From contig VXRS01000188.1 in assembly GCA_009838385.1 (NCBI GenBank), positions 1 through 11,603 of the forward strand: a stretch of 11,603 bases of DNA. The letters are read 5' to 3'. This DNA comes from Dehalococcoidia bacterium (GTDB lineage Bacteria; Chloroflexota; Dehalococcoidia; Tepidiformales; Tepidiformaceae). Under the pieces are notes generated by a model, which saw nothing but the letters and a program-made list of their open reading frames with translations, did not search any database and was not told the origin of the DNA. This document shows positions 1 through 7,932 of this stretch, in pieces. The stretch's first letter is position 1. Every line of letters starts with the position of its first letter. The position numbers and the translations under genes are program-made.

Positions 1-209
1 GTGGTGGCCTCCGTAGCCGCGGGCTCCGTGGCCGGGGGCTCGGTAGCGGAAGATTCCGTGGCGGCGGCTGTGGCCGCGGTCGACGCCTCCTCGCTGGCGG
101 GGGGTTGGGTGGCCGCTGCGGGCGGCTCGTCCGGGTCGGAGCTTCCACAGGCGAGGGCCGCAAGCCCCACCACGATCGCCGCGACAGCGCCCACCTGCGC
201 CCTGGTCAT
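1..209 (-). CDS. Lipoprotein, N-terminal part only (gene runs off the left edge)
   Basis: Translating the minus strand from the ATG at 209-207 gives 69 residues with no stop before the window edge. The N-terminus is a typical lipoprotein signal: Arg at residue 3, a hydrophobic stretch (residues 6-20), then Ala-Ala-Leu-Ala-Cys with the lipid-accepting Cys at residue 21, followed by Gly-Ser-Ser-Asp. From about residue 25 it becomes a low-complexity linker rich in Ala, Thr, Glu and Pro, as in lipid-anchored solute-binding or surface proteins. The functional domain lies outside the window, so no substrate can be named. Its ATG overlaps the TGA of the prephenate dehydratase gene (ATGA, 4 bases), so the two are probably translationally coupled. 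The plus-strand reading of the same bases is an Ala/Val/Ser-rich shadow. Confidence 0.8.
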   Translation of the reverse strand, partial: MTRAQVGAVAAIVVGLAALACGSSDPDEPPAAATQPPASEEASTAATAAATESSATEPPATEPAATEAT

Positions 210-1024
210 GGGGCCGCCTGGGGGTAGCTGCCGAAGACCTTGAGCATGCTCGTCATGCCGCGAAGCCCGTCGAGGGCGGCGGCGCACTCGGGATCGCGCT
301 CATGACCCTCGAAGTCGATGAGGAAGATGTACTCGCCGAAGGTGGCGCGGGTGGGGCGGCTCTCCATCTTGGTGCAGTTGACGCCGCGGCTGGAGAACTC
401 GGTGAGGGCGGCGGTGAGGAGGCCGGCGCGGTCGCCGGCGAACTCGAAGGCGATGGATGTGCGGTCGCGGCCCGAGGGCCCGGGTTCGTGCGTGCCGACG
501 ACGACGAAGCGGGTGGCGTTGTTGTCCTGGTCCTGGATGGCCTCGGCGAGCACGTCGGCGCCGTAGATCTCGGCGGCGCGGACCGTGGAGATGGCGGCGG
601 CGCCGGGCTGAGCGACGGCAAGCTCCACGGCCTGGGCAGTGGAGAGCGCGGCGCCGCGCTGGGCCTCGGGGCAGTGCTGCCCCAGAAAGACGCGGCACTG
701 CCCCAGCGCCTGCGGGTGCGAGTAGATGAGCTCGATGCCGTCGATGGCCGTGCCCTGGGAGGCGACGAGGTTATGGACGACGGGCACGAGCACCTCGCCC
801 TGGATCTTGAGGGCGGTCTCGTGGATGAGGATGTCGAGGGTCTCGGGCACGGAGCCGTTGAGCGAGTTCTCGATCGCCATGACGCCCGTCTCAGCCTGGC
901 CCGCCTCGACGGCGCGGGCGACGGCGCCGTGCGTCTGGCAGGGGAGCAGGTCGGGGTCGGTGAAGTAGCGCCGCGCGGCCTCTTCGCCGAAGGTACCCGG
1001 CGGGCCCAGGAAGGCGACCTTCAC
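206..1024 (-). CDS. pheA: Prephenate dehydratase with C-terminal ACT domain
   Basis: Converts prephenate to phenylpyruvate, the committed step of phenylalanine synthesis, in the cytoplasm. The protein is monofunctional, with no chorismate mutase domain. Counting from this GTG start (272 aa): the nucleotide-like motif FLGPPGTFGEEAA near the N-terminus, AIENSLNGSV at 50-59, SHPQALGQC at 102-110, and IQDQDNNATRF at 163-173 with the conserved catalytic Thr171-Arg172-Phe173. The ACT domain (about 187-265) has AGLLTAAL and the phenylalanine-binding motif ESRP at 221-224, so feedback inhibition by phenylalanine is expected. I chose the GTG at 1024 because GGGAGG lies 7 bases upstream and KVAFLGPPGTF is the usual family N-terminus. 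The in-frame ATG at 1057 would add 11 residues and overlap the upstream gene by 17 bases, with a poorer RBS. Fourth gene of the usp-RCK-RCK-pheA-lipoprotein run. Confidence 0.95.
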   Translation of the reverse strand: MKVAFLGPPGTFGEEAARRYFTDPDLLPCQTHGAVARAVEAGQAETGVMAIENSLNGSVPETLDILIHETALKIQGEVLVPVVHNLVASQGTAIDGIELIYSHPQALGQCRVFLGQHCPEAQRGAALSTAQAVELAVAQPGAAAISTVRAAEIYGADVLAEAIQDQDNNATRFVVVGTHEPGPSGRDRTSIAFEFAGDRAGLLTAALTEFSSRGVNCTKMESRPTRATFGEYIFLIDFEGHERDPECAAALDGLRGMTSMLKVFGSYPQAAP

Positions 1025-1031
1025 GCCGGAG

Positions 1032-1037
1032 CCTCCC
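1032..1037 (-). promoter_or_regulatory. Ribosome binding site that fixes the pheA start
   Basis: GGGAGG on the minus strand, 7 bases before the GTG at 1024, lying in the 16-base gap after the upstream RCK gene's stop. It favours the GTG over the ATG at 1057. Confidence 0.65.
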
Positions 1038-1040
1038 GCC

Positions 1041-1715
1041 TCAGGTGTCGAACCCATGCGCGCCCCCGATGAGCGCTTCCTGGAGCATCCCCTTGCTCTC
1101 GGCGCGGGTTACGACGACGAGGGCGTCGCCGGCGGTAAGGGTGGTATCGGCGCCGGGGACGCGGGGCACGCCGCCGGAATCGACGATGAGGGCGATGAGC
1201 GACTCGGGGGGCAGCAACACCTCGCGGGGCGTGCGCCCGACCACGGGCGAGGTCTCCGAGAGGCGCACCTCGACCAGCTCCAGTCCCTGGTGGAGCTGCA
1301 TCACGGGCACCATCGAGGTGACGGGCAACTCCTGCTCGATCTGGGAGAGGATCGCCTCGGTGGCGGAGACGGTCGTCTCGATGCCGCGCTTCTGGAAGAG
1401 GACCGCGTTCGTGGGATTGTTGACGCGCGCGAGCACGCGGGGGACGCCCCGGTAGCGGGCGATCTCGCAGACGACGAGGTTGTCCTCGTCGTCGCCGGTG
1501 ACGGCCGCGACGAGGTCGGCGCGGGCGATGCCGGCGCCGTCGAGCACGGACGCCTCGCAGGCGTCTCCCTGCTGGACGGTGCCCTCAAGCAGGTCGTTGA
1601 TCTCGGCGGCGCGGGAGGCGCTGCGTTCGATGACCAGCATCTCGTGGTCGCCGCCGAGGAGCTCGCGCCCGAGGTAGTACCCGACCTTGCCGCCGCCGGC
1701 GATGATGACGTACAC
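1041..1715 (-). CDS. trkA: RCK (TrkA/KtrA-type) K+ transport regulatory protein with RCK_N and RCK_C domains
   Basis: 224-residue cytoplasmic regulator of the TrkA/KtrA class, which binds nucleotide (NAD(H) or ATP/ADP) and gates a membrane K+ channel or transporter. RCK_N (about 1-130) opens with a Rossmann fold: VIIAGGGKVG with the glycine motif at 7-12, and the acidic residue ending strand 2 at Glu30 (VIER). The GD at 50-51 and AVTGDDEDN at 71-79 fit the family. RCK_C (about 137-212) follows. The start is GTG, 3 bases after the stop of the shorter RCK gene, so they are probably co-translated and may assemble together. No TrkH/KtrB channel is in the window, so the partner is unknown; a cation/amino-acid permease elsewhere is possible. 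The gene symbol is by family, not proven. Confidence 0.85.
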   Translation of the reverse strand: MYVIIAGGGKVGYYLGRELLGGDHEMLVIERSASRAAEINDLLEGTVQQGDACEASVLDGAGIARADLVAAVTGDDEDNLVVCEIARYRGVPRVLARVNNPTNAVLFQKRGIETTVSATEAILSQIEQELPVTSMVPVMQLHQGLELVEVRLSETSPVVGRTPREVLLPPESLIALIVDSGGVPRVPGADTTLTAGDALVVVTRAESKGMLQEALIGGAHGFDT

Positions 1716-1718
1716 GGC

Positions 1719-2129
1719 TCAGGCCGGTCCCGAACCGGGCAGCATGGCGAGGATCGCCTCCGCTCCCGCGCTGGTGGGGCTGTAGGTCTGGAGCCCGAGG
1801 TGGCCGAAGATCTCGCCGCGCTCCGGGTCCTTCGTGCGGCAGACGACGTTCTTCACGCCGAAGATCTCGCGGGCGAGCTGGCTGGCGAAGTAGTTGCGGT
1901 TGTCGCCCTGGGTGACGGCGACGAAGGCGTCCGCCTCCCGGGCGCCGGCGCGCTCCAGGACCTCGGCATCCATGCCGTTGCCGACGGCCATGCGCCCGCC
2001 GAAGGAGTCGGGCAGGCGGCGGAACTGGCCGGAGTTGAGGTCGAGCACGGTGACGGAGTGGCCGTCGCGGTCGAGGCTGGCGGCGATGGCGGCGCCGGTG
2101 CGCCCGCAGCCCATGATGACGACGTTCAC
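1719..2129 (-). CDS. Short RCK_N-only NAD-binding protein (TrkA-N domain)
   Basis: 136 residues, just one Rossmann RCK_N domain: VVIMGCGRTG with the glycine motif at 7-12, Asp30 at the end of strand 2 (VTVLD), MAVGNGMD at 47-54 and AVTQGDNRNY at 71-80. The RCK_C domain seen in the next gene is absent; after about residue 130 only a short Gly/Pro tail remains. The GTG start overlaps the TGA of the universal stress gene by 4 bases (GTGA). Paired small TrkA genes are known (for example the CeoB/CeoC pair of mycobacteria), so this probably works with the longer RCK protein as a hetero-oligomeric gate. I see no frameshift to explain the missing domain: the TGA is followed at once by the next start. 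Confidence 0.85.
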   Translation of the reverse strand: MNVVIMGCGRTGAAIAASLDRDGHSVTVLDLNSGQFRRLPDSFGGRMAVGNGMDAEVLERAGAREADAFVAVTQGDNRNYFASQLAREIFGVKNVVCRTKDPERGEIFGHLGLQTYSPTSAGAEAILAMLPGSGPA

Positions 2130-2599
2130 CGGCGGACCGCGGCCTTCCCGGCGGCGGGAGCGGGCAGCTCCAGCGGCTCACGCACGATCCAGACGTTGCA
2201 GGAGGCGTGCTTGAGGACGTAGCCGGCGGTCGGTCCGACCTCGAACTGGCCGAGGAGGGGGGTCCAGCCGACGCCGAGCAAGATCACGTCGACGCCACGG
2301 GCCTCGGCCTCCTCCACGATGGCGGGGCCGGCGACGCGCGCCTGCAGGAGCTCGTCCTCGATGGTGGCGCCGTTGCCTTCGCCCTCGGCGAGGGCGCGGG
2401 CGCGGCGCAGCAACTCCTCGCCGCGCTGGGCTTCCAGGTCCAGGTCGGCGGTGACGGGCAGGCTGCGCTCGACTTCGATGACATGCAGGAGGGTGAGGGC
2501 GCCTTTCTCCTGGCGCGCCAGCGCGGCGCCCACGGCGACGGCTTCAAGGCTGGCCGAGTCATCCACCACCGGGGCCAGGATGGAACGGAACCTCGCCAT
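2126..2599 (-). CDS. Universal stress protein (UspA family)
   Basis: 157 residues with a single Usp fold: the N-terminal strand RSILAPVVDDSASLEAV, ALTLLHVIEV at 34-43, then DVILLGVGWTPLLGQFEVGPTAGYVLKHA (104-132, quoted here in parts: nucleotide loop 108-124, final helix 125-132) and the last strand CNVWIV (134-139). The usual ATP motif G-x2-G-x9-G-[ST] is only loosely kept (Gly109, Gly111, Gly117, Gly122 and Thr124 are off-spacing), so ATP binding is uncertain. First gene of the minus-strand operon, with GGAGGG about 10 bases before the ATG. Usp proteins often sit beside K+ or amino-acid transport regulators, which fits the two RCK genes downstream. Confidence 0.88.
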   Translation of the reverse strand: MARFRSILAPVVDDSASLEAVAVGAALARQEKGALTLLHVIEVERSLPVTADLDLEAQRGEELLRRARALAEGEGNGATIEDELLQARVAGPAIVEEAEARGVDVILLGVGWTPLLGQFEVGPTAGYVLKHASCNVWIVREPLELPAPAAGKAAVRR

Positions 2600-2625
2600 T
2601 GCGAAACGTCCCTCCGCGACGAGCG

Positions 2626-2654
2626 AGAATACTGCCGCGGGGCTCCGCGCACAA
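2626..2654 (-). promoter_or_regulatory. Probable sigma70-type promoter of the usp-RCK-RCK-pheA operon
   Basis: On the minus strand, TTGTGC (2654-2649), a 17-base spacer and TATTCT (2631-2626). The start would fall near 2619, giving a leader of about 20 bases that holds the GGAGGG ribosome site. The match is moderate (3/6 and 4/6), but spacing and position are right. Confidence 0.45.
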
Positions 2655-2703
2655 TGCGGCGCGCTTTACCACCGGGCAGCGCGGCACGAGGCAGGCGAGA
2701 CCG

Positions 2704-2733
2704 TTGGCGCGCGGGCGCTCGGATCGCCATAAT
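2704..2733 (+). promoter_or_regulatory. Promoter of the 71-aa protein gene
   Basis: TTGGCG (2704-2709), an 18-base spacer and CATAAT (2728-2733), a good -10 box in otherwise GC-rich sequence. The start would be near 2740, with a leader of about 40 bases. It diverges from the usp promoter. Confidence 0.55.
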
Positions 2734-2781
2734 GGGCGCGCTCGGGCCGGGAAGCGGTCCGAACCACGAGGGAGAACGCAA

Positions 2782-2997
2782 ATGGACAGCACGGATTTCT
2801 ACCTGGCCCCGATGACGATGAGCTACTTCTTCCTCGAGGCGCTCGAGGACAACGGCTACGCTTTCCCCAAGGGCTGGCGTTCGCACCAGCAGAACGTCGA
2901 GGCGCTGCTCGAGGACGGGAAGATCGTCCGCATCAACGTCGACGCGACGAACAAGGTCGTGGTCGAGGACATCACGGCCGAGGTGAGTAGCGCCTAG
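2782..2997 (+). CDS. Small acidic protein of unknown function (71 aa)
   Basis: I do not recognise this protein. It is 71 residues, soluble and acidic, with no signal peptide and no membrane segment. It begins MDSTDFYLAPMTMSYFFLEAL and has an aromatic-rich first third (Phe6, Tyr7, Tyr15, Phe16, Phe17, Tyr26, Phe28, Trp32), then RSHQQNVEALLEDGKIVRI and a strand-like NKVVVEDITAEV end; an alpha/beta mini-domain is plausible. The ATG at 2782 was chosen because GAGGGAG (2768-2774) sits 7 bases upstream; reading upstream in frame gives an Arg-rich shadow that crosses the promoter. It has its own promoter and a 9-bp hairpin terminator, so it is a monocistronic unit and very likely a real gene. Confidence 0.85.
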   Translation: MDSTDFYLAPMTMSYFFLEALEDNGYAFPKGWRSHQQNVEALLEDGKIVRINVDATNKVVVEDITAEVSSA

Positions 2998-3029
2998 CTT
3001 CCGCAGTCCCCACCCGGCCCAGCATCCCC

Positions 3030-3054
3030 GCGGGAGGCATTCGCCTCCCGCTTT
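3030..3054 (+). terminator. Intrinsic terminator after the 71-aa gene
   Basis: Perfect 9-bp stem GCGGGAGGC (3030-3038) / GCCTCCCGC (3043-3051) with an ATTC loop, followed by TTT. The T-tract is short, but the strong GC stem 32 bases after the stop codon is typical of high-GC terminators. Confidence 0.75.
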
Positions 3055-3112
3055 GCATGCCCGCTCCGAGCGGTCCCAGGGCGTTTCCCTCTCCTCATTC
3101 GATCGCCCCTAA

Positions 3113-4168
<1,056 letters not shown>

Positions 4169-4185
4169 CGAGGAAGGACGAACCG

Positions 4186-4563
4186 ATGCCCCGCCGCCGA
4201 CCACCCGACGAGCCCCTCCGCGACGACGAGCCCTGCTACGTCATCTCGATCGCATCGCGGCTGGTGGGGCTGCACCAGCAGACACTGCGCTACTACGAGC
4301 GCGCCGGGCTCATCCGCCCGCACCGCACGAGCGGCAATATCCGCATGTACTCGAACGCCGACATCCACCGCATCCGCCAGGCCCAGCGCCTCATTGAGGA
4401 GCTCGGCGTGAACCTCGCCGGCGTGGAGGTGGTGCTGCGCATGAGCGACCAGCTGCGCACGCTCCAGGCCGAGCTCGACGAGGTGAAGGCCGAGCTCGAC
4501 ACGATTCGCCGGACGCGGCTCCCGGCCCCCGCCGTCGATAGCGAGGGGCGCCCCGCCCGCTAG
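4186..4563 (+). CDS. hspR: HspR-like MerR-family heat-shock repressor
   Basis: 125 residues. A MerR winged helix-turn-helix spans about 18-87: CYVISIASRLVGLHQQTLRYYERAG followed by RTSGNIRMYSNADI and HRIRQAQRLIEELGVNLAGVE (parts of 17-80). The phrase 'VISIA...G.H.QTLR.YE..GLI.P.RT.G..R.YS..DI' and the 'GVNLAGVEVVL' ending are characteristic of HspR, the repressor that binds HAIR sites and uses DnaK as co-repressor in actinobacteria. A coiled-coil dimer helix runs at about 84-110. No Cys pair or effector domain of metal-sensing MerR proteins is present. AGGAAGG lies 8 bases before the ATG. Its place between dnaJ and clpC suggests it controls this operon, itself included. The target site is not evident: no HAIR match was seen upstream of dnaJ. 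Confidence 0.87.
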   Translation: MPRRRPPDEPLRDDEPCYVISIASRLVGLHQQTLRYYERAGLIRPHRTSGNIRMYSNADIHRIRQAQRLIEELGVNLAGVEVVLRMSDQLRTLQAELDEVKAELDTIRRTRLPAPAVDSEGRPAR

Positions 4564-4591
4564 CCCAACCCGTACCGCCCACTTCGGAAGA

Positions 4592-4607
4592 CCCCGCGCC
4601 CGCGGGG
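4592..4607 (+). other. GC hairpin just before the clpC ribosome site
   Basis: CCCCGCG / CGCGGGG inverted repeat (6-7 bp stem, 2-4 base loop) ending 1 base before AGGAGG. No T-tract follows, so it is not a normal terminator. It could modulate clpC translation, or protect a processed clpC message. Confidence 0.5.
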
Positions 4608-4608
4608 C

Positions 4609-4614
4609 AGGAGG
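4609..4614 (+). promoter_or_regulatory. Ribosome binding site that decides the clpC start
   Basis: AGGAGG is only 1 base from the first ATG (4616), too close to work, and 10 bases from the ATG at 4625. The latter is therefore taken as the start. Confidence 0.6.
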
Positions 4615-4624
4615 AATGACCCCG

Positions 4625-7072
4625 ATGATGCGACAGGACCGATTCACCGAGCAGGCCCAGCAGGTGCTCGCCGCCTCGCAAGAGGCGGTACGCACCCGCC
4701 GCCACAGCCAGTGGGGCGTGCCCCACGTGCTCTTCGCGCTCGCCGAGCTGGACGGCGGGCTCGCGCTGCAGGTGCTCGAACAGCTCAACGTCGACGTCGC
4801 GCGGCTGAAGGCCCGCGTGGACGAGGTGCTCAAGGAGCAGCCCCGCCTCCAGCAGGACGTCGTCCAGATTTACACGACGCCCGAGGTGGTGCGGATGATG
4901 GAAACCGCAAACGCGGAGGCGGAGCGGCTGAAGGACGACTACGTGGGCGTGGAGCACCTGCTCATCGCCATCGCCGACAACGAGGAGTCGGGCGCTGCCG
5001 GCCTGCTGGCCGAGTTCGGCGTGACCAAGGAAGGCATCTACCGCGCCCTGCGCGAGATCCGCGGGAGCGCGCGCGTGACCAGCCCGACGGCCGAGAGCAG
5101 CTACCAGAGCCTCGAACGCTACAGCGCCGACCTCACGCAGCTCGCGCGCGAGGGCAAGCTCGACCCCGTGATTGGTCGCGACACCGAGGTGCGGCGGGTG
5201 ATGCAGATCCTGAACCGGCGCACGAAGAACAACCCCGTCGTCATCGGCGAGGCGGGCGTCGGCAAGACGGCCATCGTCGAGGGGCTCGCCCAGCGCATCG
5301 CCGAGGGCGACGTGCCCGAGAACCTGCAGGACAAGTCGCTGCGGGCGCTCGACATGGGCGCGCTGCTCGCCGGGGCCAAGTTCCGGGGCGAGTTCGAGGA
5401 GCGCCTGAAGGCCGTGATGGAGGAGGTCCGCGAGAGCGACGGCGGCATCATCCTCTTCATCGACGAGCTCCACACCGTGATGGGCGCGGGCGGGGCCGAA
5501 GGCGCCATCGACGCGAGCAACCTGATGAAGCCGCCACTGGCTCGGGGCGAGCTGCGCGCGATCGGCGCGACCACGCTCGACGAGTACCGGCGCATCGAGA
5601 AGGACCCCGCACTCGAGCGGCGCTTCGCCCCCGTGTACGTGGACGAGCCCTCCGAAGAGGACACGCTCGCGATCCTGGAGGGGCTGCGCTCGCGCTACGA
5701 GGACCACCACAGGGTCGAGATCGGCGACGACGCGCTCGAGGCGGCCGTACGGCTCTCCTCGCGCTACGTGACCGAGCGGCACCTTCCGGACAAAGCGATC
5801 GACCTCATCGACGAGGCCGCCAGCAAGCACGTCATCGACGCGCAGGAGACGGCCCCGGAGGTTCGCGCCATCGCGAAGCGGCTTGACGCCCTCGGGGAGG
5901 AGGCTGACGCGGCCGTCGCGCGGGAGGACCACGAGCGAGCGGCCAACATCAAGCAGGAGGTCCTGCAGCTCCAGGAGGAGTACGCGCGGCTGCGCGCCGA
6001 GGACGATGCCGACCGCCCCTCCGAGCTGCGCGTCTCTGAGGAGGACATCGCCGCGCTCGTTGGGCAGATGACGGGAATCCCCGTCTCGCGGCTCGAGGAG
6101 ACGGAGACCGAGAAGCTGCTGCGCATGGAGGAGACGCTGCACGAGCGCGTGGTGGGGCAGGACCGCGCCATCGAGGCGCTCAGCGACGCCGTCCGACGGG
6201 CGCGGGCAGGGCTCAAGGACCCGAAGCGCCCGATCGGCTCGTTCATCTTCTTGGGGCCCACCGGCGTGGGGAAGACGGAGCTGGCGAAGGCGCTCGCGCA
6301 GTGCCTGTTCGACGACGAGGAGGCGATGATCCGGCTCGACATGTCGGAGTACCAGGAGCGGCACACCGTGAGCCGCATGGTGGGCGCGCCTCCCGGCTAC
6401 GTCGGCTACGACGAGGCGGGAGGGCTGACCGAGCTCGTCCGGCGCCGGCCCTACCGGGTCATCCTCTTCGACGAGATCGAGAAGGCGCACCCGGACGTGT
6501 TCAACACCCTCCTGCAGATCCTCGACGACGGACGGCTGACCGACGGCCACGGCCGCACGGTCGACTTCCGCAACACGGTCGTCATCATGACGAGCAACCT
6601 GGGTACGGGGGCGCAGAACCGGCTCACGCTCGGCTTCACGCAGCGCAGCGAGGAGAGCGGCGCGGGCGAGCAGGTGCGCGAGTCGGTGGAGCGCGCCCTG
6701 CGCGAGCACTTCCGCCCCGAGTTCCTGAACCGAATCGACGACACGATCGTTTTCGAGCCGCTCACAAAGCCCGAGCTGGCGGAGATCGTCGACCTGCTGG
6801 TCACGGAGGTACGCGGGCGGCTCACGGAGCGCGACATCGACATCGAGCTGACGGACGCCGCACGCGAGGAGCTCGTGCGCGAGGGGTACGACCCCGAGCT
6901 GGGCGCGCGTCCCCTGCGGCGCACGGTCGAGCGGCGCGTCGAGAACGAGCTGGCGCGGCGCATCCTCGCGGGCGAGTTCGGCGAGGGCCAGCGCATCACG
7001 GTCGATTTCACCGACGGCGAGTACACGTTCGCTGCTCACGCCCGCGAGGGGGAGGCTGTGGTCGCGGGGTAG
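4625..7072 (+). CDS. clpC: ClpC-type AAA+ protein unfoldase (Clp protease ATP-binding subunit)
   Basis: About 815 residues (numbers count from the upstream ATG at 4616; subtract 3). An N-terminal Clp-N double repeat (8-150) binds substrates and adaptors. NBD1 has Walker A GEAGVGKT (211-218), Walker B ILFIDE (279-284) and an arginine finger in LERRF (333-337). A short middle domain (about 410-465) contains a UVR-like helix, [25 protein letters not shown]2 has Walker A GPTGVGKT (547-554), Walker B VILFDE (615-620) and the pore loop GYVG. I call it ClpC rather than ClpB because the middle domain is about 55 residues instead of ClpB's long propeller, and because LGF at 672-674 sits where ClpC/ClpA carry the ClpP-docking loop. 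It should feed unfolded proteins to ClpP, which is not in the window. Third gene of the dnaJ-hspR-clpC operon; no McsA/McsB genes are nearby. Confidence 0.93.
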   Translation: MMRQDRFTEQAQQVLAASQEAVRTRRHSQWGVPHVLFALAELDGGLALQVLEQLNVDVARLKARVDEVLKEQPRLQQDVVQIYTTPEVVRMMETANAEAERLKDDYVGVEHLLIAIADNEESGAAGLLAEFGVTKEGIYRALREIRGSARVTSPTAESSYQSLERYSADLTQLAREGKLDPVIGRDTEVRRVMQILNRRTKNNPVVIGEAGVGKTAIVEGLAQRIAEGDVPENLQDKSLRALDMGALLAGAKFRGEFEERLKAVMEEVRESDGGIILFIDELHTVMGAGGAEGAIDASNLMKPPLARGELRAIGATTLDEYRRIEKDPALERRFAPVYVDEPSEEDTLAILEGLRSRYEDHHRVEIGDDALEAAVRLSSRYVTERHLPDKAIDLIDEAASKHVIDAQETAPEVRAIAKRLDALGEEADAAVAREDHERAANIKQEVLQLQEEYARLRAEDDADRPSELRVSEEDIAALVGQMTGIPVSRLEETETEKLLRMEETLHERVVGQDRAIEALSDAVRRARAGLKDPKRPIGSFIFLGPTGVGKTELAKALAQCLFDDEEAMIRLDMSEYQERHTVSRMVGAPPGYVGYDEAGGLTELVRRRPYRVILFDEIEKAHPDVFNTLLQILDDGRLTDGHGRTVDFRNTVVIMTSNLGTGAQNRLTLGFTQRSEESGAGEQVRESVERALREHFRPEFLNRIDDTIVFEPLTKPELAEIVDLLVTEVRGRLTERDIDIELTDAAREELVREGYDPELGARPLRRTVERRVENELARRILAGEFGEGQRITVDFTDGEYTFAAHAREGEAVVAG

Positions 7073-7150
7073 GGGGTGATGGAGCGGCTACGAACGACCG
7101 GCGCCAGTCGGCAGTTGCCACCCCAACGTGCTACGCTGTAAGCCGCTTCA

Positions 7151-7211
7151 GGGCCGACCGACAAGAGCCCCCGGGCTCTTCCCCTTCGGGATAGGCGGCC
7201 CGCTTCTCTTT
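7151..7211. terminator. Structured joint between convergent genes; probable two-way terminator
   Basis: The core hairpin is AAGAGCCC (7163-7170) / GGGCTCTT (7173-7180), which reads the same on both strands. A small UUCG-type hairpin (7180-7191) follows, and GGGCCG (7151-7156) can pair with CGGCCC (7196-7201) around both; on the plus strand this is followed by GCTTCTCTTT. It lies between the stops of clpC and the DUF3800 gene, where both need termination. The rest of the 144-base gap (7073-7150) holds nothing else I can support. Confidence 0.55.
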
Positions 7212-7216
7212 AAAGC

Positions 7217-7876
7217 CTAGTAGTAGAACCTCGTTCCAAGGCGGAACAAGTCATATTCACGGTGGATCCTGTCCTGAATCAGGCGGTAGGAGCGCTCGTC
7301 GCCTTCCTCCCACTTGCGGAAGATCGCCCACGAACAGTAGTCGGCGATCTGCAGACCCAGATCACTAGCCGTTGACCAGTGGGTTGTCTTGATACTCTGC
7401 CGTAGCTGGATCTGCTCAATCACGTCAGCCACAGCCTTGCGAAAGAACTGCCTCTTCTTCCTGGTACCTATCGAAGACACTACGACGAGGATCTCGTCCC
7501 CCGCCGTGGAGATGGAGGGCAGAACGTGCCTCATGTGGTAAAGCCAAGCGTACTTATAGAAAACCACATCGGATGCGGAGACACGGGGGTGGGCCTTCCG
7601 CTTCTCCATGATGGTGGCATCCACACGAAAGTGACTCTTGGAGAGTGCCCCGAAGACTCGATCCCGAACGTCCTGAAGATCCTCGGTAGCATGAAAGAAG
7701 TCCGGCAGATCGTCGCCGGCCCAGGCTAGGTCGTACCTGAGTTCCTCAAGGTCGCGTCTTGCCTCCCGCTCCTCAGGGCAGGTAACTGTCGTTAGGACGA
7801 AATACCTGCTCGCACCCCTTTGCAGACTGAAGTCAAAGTTGCCTGACTCATCCGCGTAGACGTAGATCCGGGCCAT
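7217..7876 (-). CDS. DUF3800 domain protein, lower GC, probably acquired
   Basis: 219 residues, recognised as DUF3800 by the N-terminal strand with YADESGNFDF (Asp9-Glu10-Ser11), the C-terminal LQIADYCSWAIFR (175-187, Asp179) and the general layout; no biochemical role is established for the family to my knowledge. The paired acidic residues in both motifs have the look of an RNase H-like metal site, but that is inference. The protein is soluble, with no signal peptide. Hand counts of several 60-base lines give 52-63% G+C (about 57%), against about 68-70% in neighbouring genes, and codon use is correspondingly more relaxed, so recent transfer is likely. No Shine-Dalgarno precedes the ATG; a TAGACT -10 box ends 9 bases before it. 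It lies alone, downstream of the MFS gene and convergent with clpC. Confidence 0.85.
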   Translation of the reverse strand: MARIYVYADESGNFDFSLQRGASRYFVLTTVTCPEEREARRDLEELRYDLAWAGDDLPDFFHATEDLQDVRDRVFGALSKSHFRVDATIMEKRKAHPRVSASDVVFYKYAWLYHMRHVLPSISTAGDEILVVVSSIGTRKKRQFFRKAVADVIEQIQLRQSIKTTHWSTASDLGLQIADYCSWAIFRKWEEGDERSYRLIQDRIHREYDLFRLGTRFYY

Positions 7877-7885
7877 GCGCGCCCG

Positions 7886-7915
7886 AGTCTACGGAGACAT
7901 GCTTGTTCCCATCAA
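7886..7915 (-). promoter_or_regulatory. Promoter of the DUF3800 gene, apparently leaderless
   Basis: On the minus strand, TTGATG (7915-7910), an 18-base spacer and TAGACT (7891-7886). The box ends 9 bases before the ATG, so the message would start about 3 bases ahead of it. The same 11 bases, CGTAGACTCGG (7893-7883), stand before the MFS gene. Confidence 0.5.
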
Positions 7916-7932
7916 CGACAGCAACCGGGCCG

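Noticed and set aside
1..243. 80-codon plus-strand frame at the left edge
   Set aside because: Its Ala/Val/Gly/Ser repeat is the complement of the low-complexity lipoprotein linker; the minus strand has a signal peptide and lipobox.
1056..2222. 388-codon plus-strand frame over the RCK genes, and the 447-codon one over the MFS gene (7903-9246)
   Set aside because: Both are Gly/Asp/Glu/Ala-rich antisense shadows without recognisable domains or ribosome sites.
2636..2649. CGCGG/CCGCG inverted repeat inside the usp promoter spacer
   Set aside because: Five GC-only base pairs are expected often by chance in DNA of this composition.
2599..2781. Upstream extension of the 71-aa gene to a 132-aa frame
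   Set aside because: The extra 61 residues are Arg-rich and cross the promoter; the ribosome site favours the ATG at 2782.
4391..7039. 882-codon open frame on the minus strand opposite clpC
   Set aside because: Arg/Leu/Val/Asp-rich shadow of the GC-biased third codon positions of clpC; the plus-strand frame has all ClpC motifs.
4625..7072. Calling the AAA+ protein ClpB
   Set aside because: The middle domain is about 55 residues with a UVR-like helix and there is an LGF ClpP-docking loop, both ClpC traits; ClpB lacks the loop and has a long coiled coil.
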